64,000 nucleotides of DNA from Taenia hydatigena (taxonomy: Eukaryota > Platyhelminthes > Cestoda > Cyclophyllidea > Taeniidae): NCBI GenBank assembly GCA_036345935.2, contig JADWOT020000004.1, forward strand, positions 1,840,775 through 1,904,774, written 5' to 3'. A model generated the notes under the pieces. That model was not told the DNA's origin. It was given only the letters and a program-made list of their open reading frames with translations, and searched no databases. Below are positions 26,837 to 38,186 of this stretch, one piece after another. A program made the translations under genes and the position numbers. The first letter of the stretch is position 1, and each line of letters starts with the position of its first letter.

Positions 26837-27444
26837 ATGGGCTCGATTGATAGATTCGTCTCTGATGTTGGTGGCAAACGTGCCATTAATCAACATGAGT
26901 TAAACCAGGAGAACTTGATATGCATTACTAAGTCACCTCAACAACCATCTTATGACTCGAGGGATTGCATTAGCAATGACCACGACGACACACGGCATTT
27001 GTGGCGTTGGATTATCACATCACTTGGCACTCAGGTGCATTTGTATACGCTTCCTGCATCTGGAATGAAATCGATTAGATGGATGGATGAATAGACGTAT
27101 CCACAGGCAACAGGGAATGCATTCACGGTCATGTATGGTATGATAAGACAGATAAGTGCTATGCACGAAGAGGTGGAGCAATAACGAATGGCTAAGGAAC
27201 AGTTCAATGCATTGACATAATCATTAGAAATACGCAATGACACAAAACTCCCTCACACCTCGTCGCCCTCAAATAACACATTCTGATGTGTGCTTGCAGA
27301 ATAACAACAAATTCACAAAATATTTGGTTCTTTGTCTTTCAGAACAGTGCAGCTGCCCTACAGTCATTCATCTCATGGAATGACTACGAGAATATAGTGG
27401 ACACGGGGGTTATGGGTACAAGTATGGGTGGATATAAAAAATAA
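26837..27444 (+). CDS. Candidate two-exon gene, 99-residue protein of unknown function (unit A)
   Basis: Exon 1 is 26837-27034 (66 codons, ATG start, MGSIDRFVSDVGGKRAINQH...) and ends ACTCAG|GTGCAT. A strong acceptor, TTCTTTGTCTTTCAG, ends at 27342. Exon 2 (27343-27444, 33 codons and a stop) continues in the same phase and closes with GTSMGGYKK then TAA. The gene runs toward the RING-CH gene, which is on the opposite strand, and the two stops are only about 60 nt apart. In unit B the donor, acceptor and most codons are retained, but a 9 nt insertion introduces a stop. The A/B differences in exon 1 (about 14 replacement, 7 silent) suggest weak constraint at best. No family was recognised. Confidence 0.4.
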
Positions 27445-27505
27445 TTCAGGTCGGACTGGAAGAACAAATGTCATCCACCAGAAGGCCTTGTATCCTCATC
27501 TTCTC

Positions 27506-28562
27506 CTAAGGTATCGCAGAGAATATGTCCTCCTCCCCTTGTACAATGCCCAGTTGCCCACTCCATGAACGCTGTTCCCTCCTCAACATCGCAATCCGTT
27601 CATCCGATGGCTCGCGCACCACAGTGACACAATTCAATCGACGCCAGCAGTGCACCTCATCGTATACAATTAAACACGCACAGACAACACCACAGAACAC
27701 CAGAGGAGGTATTAACCAGTACAGACAATTGATCACGCAACCAAATATGCTCGTCAGTGCAAGCGCGGCAATGAAGGCACAGCCCGACCATGATCCGAAG
27801 ACTCGATACAACAAGTTGACGGCGACAAAGCAGAAGAGATTGAGCAGATATCGCCACTGCAAAAATCAAATAGTTTGTGCAAGGCAAACAATTAAAGGTG
27901 TCGTAGTGGCAAAACAATAAAATTAGAGCAGCTTTTAAGGAAACGATGGCATTTTAAACCATTTGGCAAAGCAATTCCGAAGTGGAAATAGAACGGACAT
28001 TTCAGCAACAATAGGCAAATGAGTGTACTCCACAACAAAACAACTAGTTTGTGCTGGCATTGAATGCACTGCACATCCTTACCTTTCTCAACGGTTTCAT
28101 GCATTCGCGTGTCTCATACACAAAGTGGCACAGCTCACATATCCTCAACTGACTAACTTCTATCCAACGCTGAATGCACCTCTCGTGCACGTATTTTGTG
28201 CTCCCATCACACAGACACGGCGCAATCAATTGGCCACAAGATTCCAAATCCTCATTATTTAGGAAGTCGTTGGAATCACAACAGATCCGACAAAACGGCG
28301 AACCATGATTTGAACTGCTGGCCGTCGATCCAACGCTTTGAAGGTCCTCATTTCCATGCAACAATGGCTGAGGAGATACAGACGATATAGTGCATGTGTT
28401 GGATAAAGAAGACAGCAACCTTTCTTTACTTACAGAGCAAGGTCGACGAGAAGAATGAGGAGGTGTTGTTAATCGGCCATCTGCTGTCTCGTCGACTTCT
28501 CGGGGTTGCTTTTCTTCTTCTTCTTCTTCTTCTTCCTCCGTCATCGATTGTACAAATCCCAT
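27506..28562 (-). CDS. Membrane RING-CH (MARCH-type) E3 ubiquitin ligase, unit A copy
   Basis: This is a two-exon gene. Exon 1 is 28562-28083 (160 codons), the intron is 28082-27857 (GTAAGG...TTTTTGCAG, phase 0), and exon 2 is 27856-27506 (116 codons and a stop). The predicted protein has 276 residues. It has an acidic poly-Glu N-terminus from a CTT/GAA microsatellite, then a complete C4HC3 RING-CH finger at residues ~91-145 (CRIC, PCLCDG, VHERC, W, CELC). The splice junction reads KPLRK|WRYLL. Two hydrophobic spans follow, one near exon-2 residues 5-45 and one ending CGVVCACLIVY. After them comes HCWRRLN, which resembles the post-membrane YHC..W...N of MARCH2/3. Known family members sit in endomembranes and ubiquitinate membrane proteins. 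The start chosen is the first in-frame ATG; a second ATG lies at 28544. Length and domain order fit the MARCH2/3/8 group. Confidence 0.85.
28512..28538. repeat. (CTT)n microsatellite encoding the poly-Glu tract
   Basis: On the minus strand this reads GAA/GAG repeats inside exon 1 of the RING-CH gene. The unit B copy (57171-57200) is longer, so tract length varies between copies. Confidence 0.85.
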
Positions 28563-28760
28563 GTCAGCTGTTTGCCACCACTCATTCCGCAAAACTCAAC
28601 ATTGTGCATTATAATGATCCAATGCATTCCCACCAAACACCCTACAACCCCGATCCGACAATAACCTAGTGTCACCCAAAATGCCTCATTTTAATGCACA
28701 CCAACAGAATCGACTATTTCGAGCCCCTAGTGCATTTCTTAGTAGTACGATCTTATCTAT

Positions 28761-30059
28761 CTGCCCATCTGTCCAGCGAAACCTTTCAAAAAAAACAAAT
28801 ACGTTTCACGTCACATTGCAAGCAAATTGTGCGATGTATATGCGCTCTGTCCCACTCAGAACTCATTGTAATAAGGCAACGTGTTAAGTTGGACTGTGAT
28901 GTATCAGAATGGAGGTAAAGAAGGTCGTTCAAACTTTTGCGTATGTGTAAAAGACTACTGCTAAATAATCAAACCAAAATAATGAGCCGACGAACCTGTT
29001 CCCGCATTGGAATCAAATGAGCATACTTTCACCAAAATCAGCGGACTACTCATCAGTTGTTACTGTAAACACAGCAAAAATTTGTCTAATTTAGAGCGAC
29101 TCTAATGCTTAAACTTAGGACGAACTCGTTAGACCACCCGGTTTGCATTCGAACGATTGTATACCTGAGACTTTCTTGAAAACAAAAGACTGCTTTATGA
29201 TAGGGCAGAATATGCATTTAACAAGCAAAGGGAATGGAACTCCTGGAATGCCTTAGAGGCCAGACCACGAGGCGTCCCAACTGACTGCGATCGGAGTCGG
29301 CAGTCAGAACAAACAAAGTATTGCAATTGGGTATCAGTTTGATTTCAAATAAGGCCTTTACATAATTATCTATCAAAAGCTTCTATTTGGCTAAGCATCC
29401 ACATATTGGCGACTCTCTAAAATGTACGAAGGCAATGCTGTTATTTTTGATGGCGTCGGTTTCCTTCACGATTCTTTCCAGCGGTGACAAACAGCTCTGC
29501 ATCGCTACTTAGTCTTTGCATCTGTAAGCTTTTGTGGTTGGTGTAAGATGCCTTACAAGGTGAGTAAGCTCAACTTGGCATAACTTTCTCTCTGCACACA
29601 TTGATGCTGGTGTTTTGCGCCATGTTTTGAAGCATTTGAGTAGCAGGAGCGCTGTCTTGACTTGTTGTCATGAGTAGATGCCTCGGTTTCTTGTAAGTTG
29701 TTTCACGTCGAATGCGGCACTCAATTGTAGTATTAGCGATTCATTTGCCGGCTTATTAGTTGGGTTTGACTATTTGGTAGCAGCTACTTGTATGTACGCA
29801 AGTTTGAATGACCATCTTTAAGTCCATTCTGGTACATCAGATCCCAACACACTACGGTGCCTTATTATGATGGGTGACGAGTGTGAGAATACGTATGCAC
29901 ATCCGTCTATTTGTTTGCAATGTGACACCAAACGATTTCTACCTGTTGTTCGGAGGCTCCGAGATCCTCTGATGCCTCCTCAGCACACTTAGTGATGCGT
30001 TTGTGGATTAGCCATCTCACGATTTCCCTGATGCAAAGACACTTGACTTGTTCTACCCA
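28761..30059. other. Spacer between the inverted-repeat arms, unit A
   Basis: No coding signal was recognised. The sequence up to 29549 aligns with unit B 57435-58977. B carries about 700 bp extra (57737-58440) and about 45 bp extra near 58520. From 29550 it aligns with B from 60205. Confidence 0.6.
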
Positions 30060-30269
30060 GGCGCACACAAGTGTAGTGTAGTAGCCGAATGAATGGAATG
30101 CATTGGGGACTTGAGTTAGTCCACTCAGTTGATGCGCATCGAAATGAGGCATTATGGGCGATGGTCCGTTATTAGCGGATTGGGCTGTAGGGTCTTCACT
30201 GGGGATGCAACGGATCATCAGAATGCAGACTGCTGGGTTTTGTAGAATGCGTTGTGACCAACGACTGAC

Positions 30270-30420
30270 ATGGGATGACGGAGGAAGTAGAAGAAGAAAG
30301 GCAACCACGAGACGTCGACGAGACAGCAGATGGCCGATTAAAAACACCTCATCATTCTTCTCTTCGACCTTGCTCTGTAAGCGAATAAAGGTTGCTGTCT
30401 TCTGAGCTGCATGCTTGGGT
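30270..30420 (+). pseudogene. Relic of RING-CH exon 1 N-terminus in inverted orientation
   Basis: The frame from 30275 reads MTEEVEEERQPRDVDETADG and continues with the same Pro/His/Ser stretch as the RING-CH gene on the other strand. A stop then falls at 30386-30388 where that gene has a Lys codon. About 200 bp of 5' flank also matches. After about 30410 the homology jumps past the RING and membrane exons to the sequence equivalent to ~27.03 kb, so the catalytic part has been deleted from this arm. Confidence 0.7.
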
Positions 30421-30869
30421 GAGTACTTGATTCAGCAGTGTGGTAAATCCATGCAACTGATGTGCTAATCCCACGCCGAGAATGTCGTGTTTCGTCGTGC
30501 TCATTGCAAAATGCCATCACTGGAGTCATGCGGTTAGTCGCTGAGGTAACTCAGTAATGCATATCAAACTCTACTGGTTTCATAGCACGTCTACCGCCAA
30601 CACCTAAAGACTAGTCAATTACTCAAGTCCACATTAGTATTTCTTCTGGTTTTCCAACTCCAAGTGGTTTTGATTAATTTTTATCCGAATGTGTCACCTC
30701 GATGAGTGCAGGAGGGGAAAGTTGAGGTGGTGGAAGCGAGACATTGCATGCATACAGCGTTGGTAACGAAGTTATCACCAACAGTTATAGGGATTCTTTC
30801 CAAATCGTCGTCACGACCCACGGTCATTGCATTCGGAACGACGGCGCTTGGCAAAGTGGGAATTATGGA

Positions 30870-30993
30870 TCGCTGCAGTGCCTCATGCGGTTGTCGGTCT
30901 TGTGGCAGATGCATCTACTCGCCTCGATCGGCTCACTCGAGCACATCCTTCTGTTTGGGTGGCAGTCTGCATTGCCTGCGACCCGCCTCAATC
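30870..30993 (+). repeat. ~120 bp templated insertion copied from 33.23-33.35 kb
   Basis: 30893-30993 is almost identical (one mismatch seen in ~100 bp) to 33248-33348. Unit B has no such segment at the corresponding site (~61540). The copy shares the unit A rather than the unit B variants of the source, so it arose within A after the A/B split. Confidence 0.75.
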
Positions 30994-33148
30994 CTCTAAA
31001 AATTATTTAGTCCGTAGCCTTTTATGTTTAGTAGGAAAGCATGAAGATAGCTGCAGAGGACACCACTTCGTGTTTAACTCGCGCCACCATGAGTTCGCAC
31101 TGTGTGACCCCAAACCGGCGATGAGTTACATGGCATGTACGTCCCTGCTCTGGGGTCATTGTTGTATGTGTCATTGGGATTGGAACGGCTGCCTTAATCG
31201 GCAAGTTGTGTTTTGAGATTGTTAAAAGTTACGATCTAATGAGTGAGATTCTGCGGTTGTGGTAGGTGTACGATTGTGCCCGAGGCTGCTACATGGACGT
31301 CGCATTGGTTCGAAGCGTCACAGTTGTGAGACGTTAGGTGGTGCACAAGCAATAAGTTGAACAATGGCTCGAATGCGGTGGAAGAGTTGCCTTCTAATTA
31401 CAAAAGGGAAGAGAGTTTGGTGAAGAGGTGTAGATCTTATTTGTTGCCAATTCGCTGTCATGTATATCAATTTGGCTTGCAGTAGAGAAGCATTATTTGA
31501 AGGTTTGAATTCCACGATTGGTGCTAATTGCACCTAGAGTGGAATGTGAAAGGCGATATTGAATGCTTCGCTGCTCCTTCATCCCGTGTCTGCTAAAACA
31601 TCCTAAATTTGATTGTCTCATATACTCTTTTTTACATTTGGCAGCAACTGAAACAAGCATTGTGACCCACACCGACTGGGGAATGGGCACGAATAGATGG
31701 CATATCCCTTCCGCGCAAGGTACAATTCATTTAGCAACCGCAAACAGGCAAATGGACAGAGGTTTGGCATTAGAGAAGCTGAAGCAAAAAGATGCACCAT
31801 GGCAAGGAATACGGTACATGAAGGTAGACTACTACAATCTCTGTTTGAATTTTGCATCAAGGAGACCTGTTTGCAATAGCTTGTGACCGTCGTCAGTGTT
31901 TACCATGGTATAATATTTCCGCGGCAAAACGTCTTTCTATGCAAACCGGGATTAAAACACTTCGAGTGTAAGTTCGTTAGATTACGAGAATGTGGAACGA
32001 TGAGGCTTTCGGATGACTGAGATGCAGAACTGACGGACACATAATATCATCATTCCATAGACGACAGAAGCAGACAGGGAAGCACGAGGACAAACACGAG
32101 GCTGCTAATAAAGTGGAGGTGGTAGATCCACCCTCAATCCTTGTGCCACCTCTGCAGATTGAAGAATCAAACCCTTTGGAGTGCTGTAATCGAGGAGTCA
32201 TCTCATCTTGTGTCGCCATTACTCAGGCGACACCATTTATTGTACATTATATTGTGCTTAAGCTGCCGTAGTAACGACTGTGCTTTATGGATTTGTTATT
32301 TAAGGCCAAACGCCTACTAACCATGAGCGTCTCCTGCCGATGGAAGGGACTATTCACTGCTACTGTCATGTGATTCTGTCGATGGCTGACCGCGCGCTCC
32401 CGTATTTGCAAGACATTGAGTGGTTGGGTGTCAACAGCACCGAAGACGTTTGACTTGCTTTGTCCGTTAATCTCTACGGCACATGCATGCATATAGCAGT
32501 GGTAAAACGTTTACCCACAAGCCTAATTTTGCATGTTCAAGCGTTATTCCATGTCTCAAAGCCAAAAAACCACTGTGTACACTAAGCACCACTTTGAGTT
32601 TGACTTGCATCCGCATTGGTAATCTTCGACCACTACTTTACTGGATTCGTGCATCTGGTGTGCGTCAATGCCCTGATGTCACTATCACCAAGCATTAGAG
32701 GTGTGGGATCTGCAGTTTTCATCCACAACCTTTGCATAATGCGTGCCAAAGGAATTGTAGGAGTTATTTTATCATTAGTTGATGGAGGGGCAAATAATTG
32801 CGACATGGGCATGACCAAATCCTTAAAGGGTAAATTTTATTCATCGCGCATCATCGTCGTCGTGGTGTTCTATTCTCGTGAGCTACACAGCTTCATGAGT
32901 TGACCAGTGATCCCGAGGGCAACAAATGAAACCGATCATATGGATGCAGATGACACCGCGACAGACATCTGCGTACTCATTAAGCCCATCCAGTGATGAC
33001 TTTGGAGCCCAGGGTTTCCTCTATTTCGATCTCACTTAGCTCCTCCTTCGAGAAAATACAATCCACATTGCAGTTCATCTAGACTGTGGCACAAAGCATT
33101 ACAGATAGCACAAAAGCTGAGTAGAATCTGTTCGAATTCCTGCTAGTC

Positions 33149-33427
33149 ATGTGTGCAGGTTTACTCGCAACAACTCATCGCTTTTTCTTACATAACATTG
33201 CACACAGGGCTCCCAGAGCATTGTCCGCTGCAACGCCTCAAGTAACTGTCGGCCTTGTGGCAGATGCATCTACTCGCCTCGATCGGCTCACTCGAGCACA
33301 TCCTTCTGTTTGGGTGGCAGTCTGCATTGCCTGCGACCCGCCTCAATCACCACTTGACCACGGCAGTCAGTCGTGCAGACCACTGCCACCTCCTAGTTGC
33401 CGCGTGAACAACACACACCACACATGA
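33149..33427 (+). CDS. Candidate ORF with a mitochondrial-presequence-like N-terminus (unit A)
   Basis: This is a 92-codon frame with a true ATG. Its first ~30 residues are rich in Arg, His, Ala and Leu and lack acidic residues (for example LLATTHRFFLHNIAHR), as in mitochondrial targeting peptides. VGLVADASTRLDRLTRAHPS follows. The unit B copy keeps the frame with a better start (MLARLLATTH) to the window edge. No family was recognised. The Pro/Ser/His-rich end may be intronic or non-coding. Confidence 0.35.
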   Translation: MCAGLLATTHRFFLHNIAHRAPRALSAATPQVTVGLVADASTRLDRLTRAHPSVWVAVCIACDPPQSPLDHGSQSCRPLPPPSCRVNNTHHT

Positions 33428-34330
33428 ATGCATGCAGCAGCGACCTCCGTCAACGCCGCATCTTAACTTTCTTTGCTAGCAGGGTTGGCTGGATTAATGC
33501 CCACTACACCGACGAAAGTACGGGACGGCATCGCAACGATGGTTGGAAATTGTATTAAATATGAGGAAGCTGGTCATACAAACGAAAGAAACCACGTTCG
33601 AAATGTACATGCATTGAGGGCAAGAGGGAATAGCTTGTGTAAACCTTGCATGTTCTAGAAAGTGTTCAACTCGTCGATAACACCACATGTAGAGCAGATC
33701 ACCTTGTTATATTCGCAATTGTGTTCTGTAGCACCCTCAGAGTCACCTAAATACCCAACGCGAAACTTAATAGCCATAAAATCTCACTGCGAACGCTCAC
33801 GTAAGGGACATCCGCAGCCTACAACCCTAAATACAATGCAATTAGTGGACTTCAACGAATCGACAGAGATCCAGATGAGGCAAGCGAAACAGCACACTTA
33901 AACATTATTCAGCACAAAAATAGTCCGTAATCGCATTTAAGCTAATGAAACTAATTTTTTATTGTGAAGATGTGGACCATCGCTTTTAAAGATTTATTTG
34001 ACGCTGCGTGTTGAAATATTCTAAAGCATAATCTAATGCTTGATGCTGTTAAAATGACGATATATAACCACAAATGTTAAGGCACTCGTCGTGGAATGTC
34101 CTTCACTCTCAGCATTCAGTCTTCATTCCTTTAAGTGCAAGACTCTCACAAGTAGAGCGTCGTGATCGGTTTGATTTGCCCTAACTCAACGACTTGATTT
34201 CATTTGCACTACAATAATCGCCACGCAGCATTGACCGCAGATCATTTCAATGAAGTTAATTTTAAAAATATCTTACTCATTCTATTTAAGTAAACAAGCA
34301 AGTTAAGTTATCCACGACTCACACCATCGG

Positions 34331-34540
34331 TTGGAGGGAAAGTTTAACCTAATACATTCGAGTCACTCTGTGTTCGCTTTACCATGCACACATGACACTT
34401 ATCAAAGCGACCCAAGTTATGAGTGCCGTTTGCACCAAATCATGTACCGGACGAAACAAGTGAGTTACAGGCCAAGATGGCAGTCATGGAGTGGCCTTCA
34501 TCATAGCCAAGCGAATTATCCCCATTTCCAAGTATAGACT
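34331..34540 (+). repeat. Local direct repeat, partner at ~36210-36340
   Basis: The segments around 34400-34540 and 36240-36335 share a recognisable order: GTTTGCA-CAAA-CATG, then AGTGAGTT-CAG-CCA-GATGG, and finally CCCCATT-CCAAGTATAGAC. Identity is moderate. No coding sense was found in either copy. Confidence 0.55.
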
Positions 34541-35962
34541 TGCAATGATAAGGCAAGCGGCACCAGTGGACGAACTAATCAAGCAGTGGAGAAACTCTAG
34601 AAAATTGTCTACCCAAATTCTAGCAAGACATGCACAAAGCGATTGCGCTTACATTGCCACTTGATGTAAGAAATGAAATAATCAGAGTGCGCGAATGAAC
34701 GACTTTACAACAAGTGATTGCAACATTCAAAACTGATGGAGTACAAATGTGGCCACATAAATTGGCCTTTGGTTTGGAGGATCTCATGCTCCACTGTGAT
34801 TGTCATCATGTCCCTGAGAGTGTAGATGGCACCCAGTACGCTTGTCCATTTATTTGTAATAATCTGTTGTTCCCTTGACAACGTAGAAAATATCACATCA
34901 GTGATGCTTGACATTAAAAGTCCCAAGTGTAAAGCGAGTGACACGAACCAAAGCATTTTCAGCTGTCGGCATTGGCTTGACTACCAAAAACCCAAAAGCC
35001 TCCAAGTCAGCTTTCATTGATTGGGCAGAGATGACGGAGAGCTTTCCACTCAAATGAGACGTTCTGAGACACTAAATTTGTGCAATGTGTTCTTCAGTAG
35101 AATGCATTTCAGCGAAATAAGAAGGGACAGCCTTGTAGTAAGGAGTTTTAAGGGACCCTGTCACTTCTCATCATCCAGTGTGAAATGGCGTAGGCAGCAC
35201 TTTCAGTGTGTGCAAGCGTATTCTCTCAGGCGACAGTGCGATTAGACACCCAAGTGACAGGCACCTTCATGACTTATCCACCTGCATCGATTTGAGCTCT
35301 ACAAGTAGTTGATGGAGCGTCTGAGGTGTGCTTTTATCTCGTGGCATTTGACAGCCAATCATCGCACCCTCCACCTCACTTCATTCATCATTCTGTATTC
35401 TACGGAGGCGACACAAATCAGGTCCTCTTCACGATGCACACAAGCCGAGAGCGCATCAGTTAAGGCAATCGGTGGACTAGAACCAGACACAAATATGTGT
35501 AGGATTTTCGTGAAATGTAGTTGAATTTTGCCAAAAACTTGCCTAAAATAAGAAGATAAAACGTGTTATCAAAACACTGATGATATGAAACCCGAAATTT
35601 GTCCGAGGGATGCATTCCAACTCACCCAATGCTTCCAGACGATCAAGCCTCGCCCCGGTGACCATTGAATGCGAGTGCACTGGAATCTGCGCTGAGACGT
35701 GATGAGCACAGACTCGTGCCAATCAACTCCATGTACCAAAATGACTGCATGACATCAGAATGGCAAACTACTCAAGGTGAATTCCCCAAAGGCATCGTGC
35801 ACCTCCGTAGCGACGACAAGAGAGGATTCATGTGGCATTGCTTGATGCATTCTGTGAGCTCTCGAGAATGCTCGAAGCCAAAGTGTGTTCTCCCAAGAAG
35901 GCATTAATCCAGCATTGTTGCATCTTGAGTGGATTATAGGCTTCAACATGATAATACCGCAG

Positions 35963-35989
35963 ATGTGTGTGTGTGTGTGTGCGTGTGTC
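35963..35989. repeat. (GT)n microsatellite
   Basis: An almost pure GT dinucleotide run, interrupted once by GC. Confidence 0.9.
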
Positions 35990-37924
35990 CACGTGAGTGT
36001 GTGCGACTTCAAAGTGAGACTACCTACTAAACTACACCGCTGAAATGAAAATGCGTTTCATGCGATTGGAGCAGCTAAACCATGGAGTGAACAACACACA
36101 ACACACATCAATGCGTCCGACAGCCAAATGCCACGAGCACTGCCTGCATCCCAATGCAATCACACACAGCTTTCTCAATCAGGATGGATAAAGCACAGGA
36201 GAATGGATGCATGAGTGGTGCCATGTGAGTGAAGCGTTTAAATGCTGTTTGCAGCAAACCATGAATGGGACAAAATGAGTGAGTTGCAGACCAGGATGGG
36301 AGTCAATTGTCCCCATTGCCAAGTATAGACACCCACACACCTCCGCACCTCGCACTGCCATGAAGCGAATGACCCATAAACACCGTAAAGAATAGAAGGA
36401 CCGCTTAGCTCCTGGGATGAAGGGAATAGGAATGAATTTACACTTTTATTAGTAGACATTGAAGTAGCACAGGTGCATTCAGCAGCCACTTGCCATGAGC
36501 GCTGTCCGCATCTCAATGCAATCAGGTGCAGCTATTTCAAGTAGGCTGGATGATTGGATGCGAGAATGGATGGATGAATGCTTCCACACACGTCAATCGT
36601 TTGGAGAAAGATTCACGCCCCCTACTTTATCTACTGTGCTCTTCTGCATCATCGCCATTCGACCATCATTTGTGACGTCTCTGGTTAATTGAGACTCATT
36701 CTTTGCTGATGGGATTCGCTTTGAAGCTGTGATTACAAATGGGAGCAGTGAACTCCAACATGCTCCACTCGTATCATCGCAGGCGATTTTGTCAGTGAAC
36801 TTGATCTTATCGTCGGCCAGCAGCTACGCTTCCACTCCACATCCACTTCTGCTTACTTTTCAGTTTTGGCTGATGGATGTCTCATTCTTAACAACTACGG
36901 TGGACACAACCTTTCTTCCCTTCTCTCTACGCCCATAAACTGCACCGTGGCGACCGTATTCCTTCGGCCAAAATGAGCCTTTCACTTGTGGCGTTAAAAG
37001 GCAAGCCTATTCGAAGATCTGAATTTGGCAATTCACGTCGATCCTAGACAATCCTTGACAAGTACTCAGTGATTTTCCTACCCAAAGCCTTGTCAATGAT
37101 TGCAGTCCTTAGGGTTATCACTGAATCAGATGTTTGGCAACTACCTTTCTTCTTCGCCTCCTCAGCTTCGTAAAGAGGTCAACAAAGAGACATATGAAAG
37201 GCTGGGAATTTTACTTGCAGCATTTGGCAGCAATCCTGCATTAATAATAATCCTTATTCTATTTGCCCTCATTGACGCATTGGGACTGACATGTCCAGCA
37301 TTCGGCCAGTTGCTATCACCCAATTCATGCACCAAAGTTCACGCACCCACACCTCCGACATTCTTCAACATCATTCCACCGATGCCGACCGAATGATCAA
37401 TGGAGAGACAATTGTAGTGTTTCATCGTTCACAATTTATCAAAAGTGTAACAAGTTCCGTAAAAAAATAACAAACGAAATCCGAGGATAAAATAGGAATC
37501 TGCTGGTTGAGTGGAATCGTCAAGGAGTAGATGCATCTACCGCACATTCATTGCAATTCCTTATCCTCGTGGTCTGCACAGACTGCTCAGTAGAACGGTC
37601 CCCTCTGAAAATGCAAAATGGAACCAGTGATGCGAGAATGATGGTATGCGGCATCATCAAGAGACGTGGCTCCTGCAGATCGCTGCAGATGTGCCCGGTT
37701 AGGCCAACTGCTAAACTGCATCAGCAATGACGCCTCACAAGGAGACTGCAGCCAGTACACGTGAGGCATCATTTCAATGCATCAACCTTCCTCTTCCTTG
37801 CACAACAATGCATCACATTGCATGGCACCCATAGAGCTGCGAAAGCAACACCGCTTCCACTGCTACAGACAGGCACTGGTCTTGTATGACTGCATTCCAT
37901 CCCCTCAATAACGCCAATTCTGTA

Positions 37925-37974
37925 CTTCCTTTCCTTCTTCCTCCCCTTCTTCTTTCCTTCCTTCCTTCCTTCCA
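37925..37974. repeat. Polypyrimidine tract ending in (TTCC)n
   Basis: About 50 nt of pure C/T on the plus strand, ending in about five TTCC units. Confidence 0.9.
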
Positions 37975-38141
37975 CTTTGAGTGGCGAGTCAGACCACCTA
38001 CTTCCGCCTCAATTAGCCACTCACCATGGCGCACAGCCATGCAGGCCATTTCCACGGCGACAATGTCAATTCTTTCATGAGGCGCACAGCGCAGACCACA
38101 CATCCTACGACTTCCCACTGCATTCGGTTACCTGGCTGAAA

Positions 38142-38186
38142 ATGGATGAATGGATGCATGGGTGGATGGGTGGATAGATGGATGGG
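38142..38186. repeat. (GGAT)n-type microsatellite
   Basis: Repeats of TGGATGAA, TGGATGGG and TGGATAGA type over about 45 nt, just beyond the 3' end of the RING-CH gene at 38470-39605. Confidence 0.85.

Larger units (their letters stand above)
25265..28760 (+). repeat. Left arm of large inverted repeat, unit A
   Basis: This arm matches the reverse complement of roughly 30060-32300 in pieces. 26653-26860 pairs with 30610-30800 and 26370-26500 pairs with 31109-31190. 25830-26040 pairs with 31490-31680 and 28400-28760 pairs with 30075-30410. Identity is around 70% by eye. The left arm keeps a complete RING-CH gene. In the right arm the segment equivalent to about 27.04-28.40 kb is missing. Confidence 0.7.
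30060..33660 (-). repeat. Right arm of large inverted repeat, unit A
   Basis: This is the reverse-complement partner of the left arm. Beyond the part matching 25.3-28.76 kb it continues with sequence whose inverted partner is absent from unit A but present in unit B at 52.77-53.98 kb. For example, 33510-33600 is the reverse complement of 52840-52910, and 33260-33430 pairs with 52980-53150. The ancestral arm was therefore longer than the present left arm of A. Confidence 0.65.
22385..33905 (+). repeat. Segmental duplication, unit A
   Basis: This ~11.5 kb block is repeated co-linearly in unit B. Matching anchors are 22752/46797, 24900/47656, 25269/53994, 27520/56178, 29550/60205 and 33160/63745. 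Divergence by eye runs from about 2% (27.5-27.9 kb) to about 10% (26.8-27.0 kb). Both edges also have partners. 22385-22625 resembles 34080-34300, and 33620-33905 resembles 46263-46545, which is what a tandem series of such units would give. Relative to B it has extra sequence at 23326-24660 and lacks about 5.9 kb at ~25260 and 1.2 kb at 29549. Confidence 0.85.

Noticed and set aside
27525..27920. 131-codon plus-strand frame duplicated at 56183-56578
   Set aside because: It is the exact antisense of RING-CH exon 2, whose minus-strand reading gives membrane spans and MARCH-like C-terminus. Conservation in both units follows from the duplication.
27892..28104. Possible middle exon of the RING-CH gene with a hydrophobic stretch
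   Set aside because: No in-phase acceptor/donor pair was found, and joining exon 1 directly to exon 2 (KPLRK|W) gives a continuous MARCH-like sequence. Treated as intron.
37813..38118. Lys/Arg/Gly-rich minus-strand ORF
   Set aside because: Most of its middle is the translation of a polypyrimidine microsatellite on the other strand.
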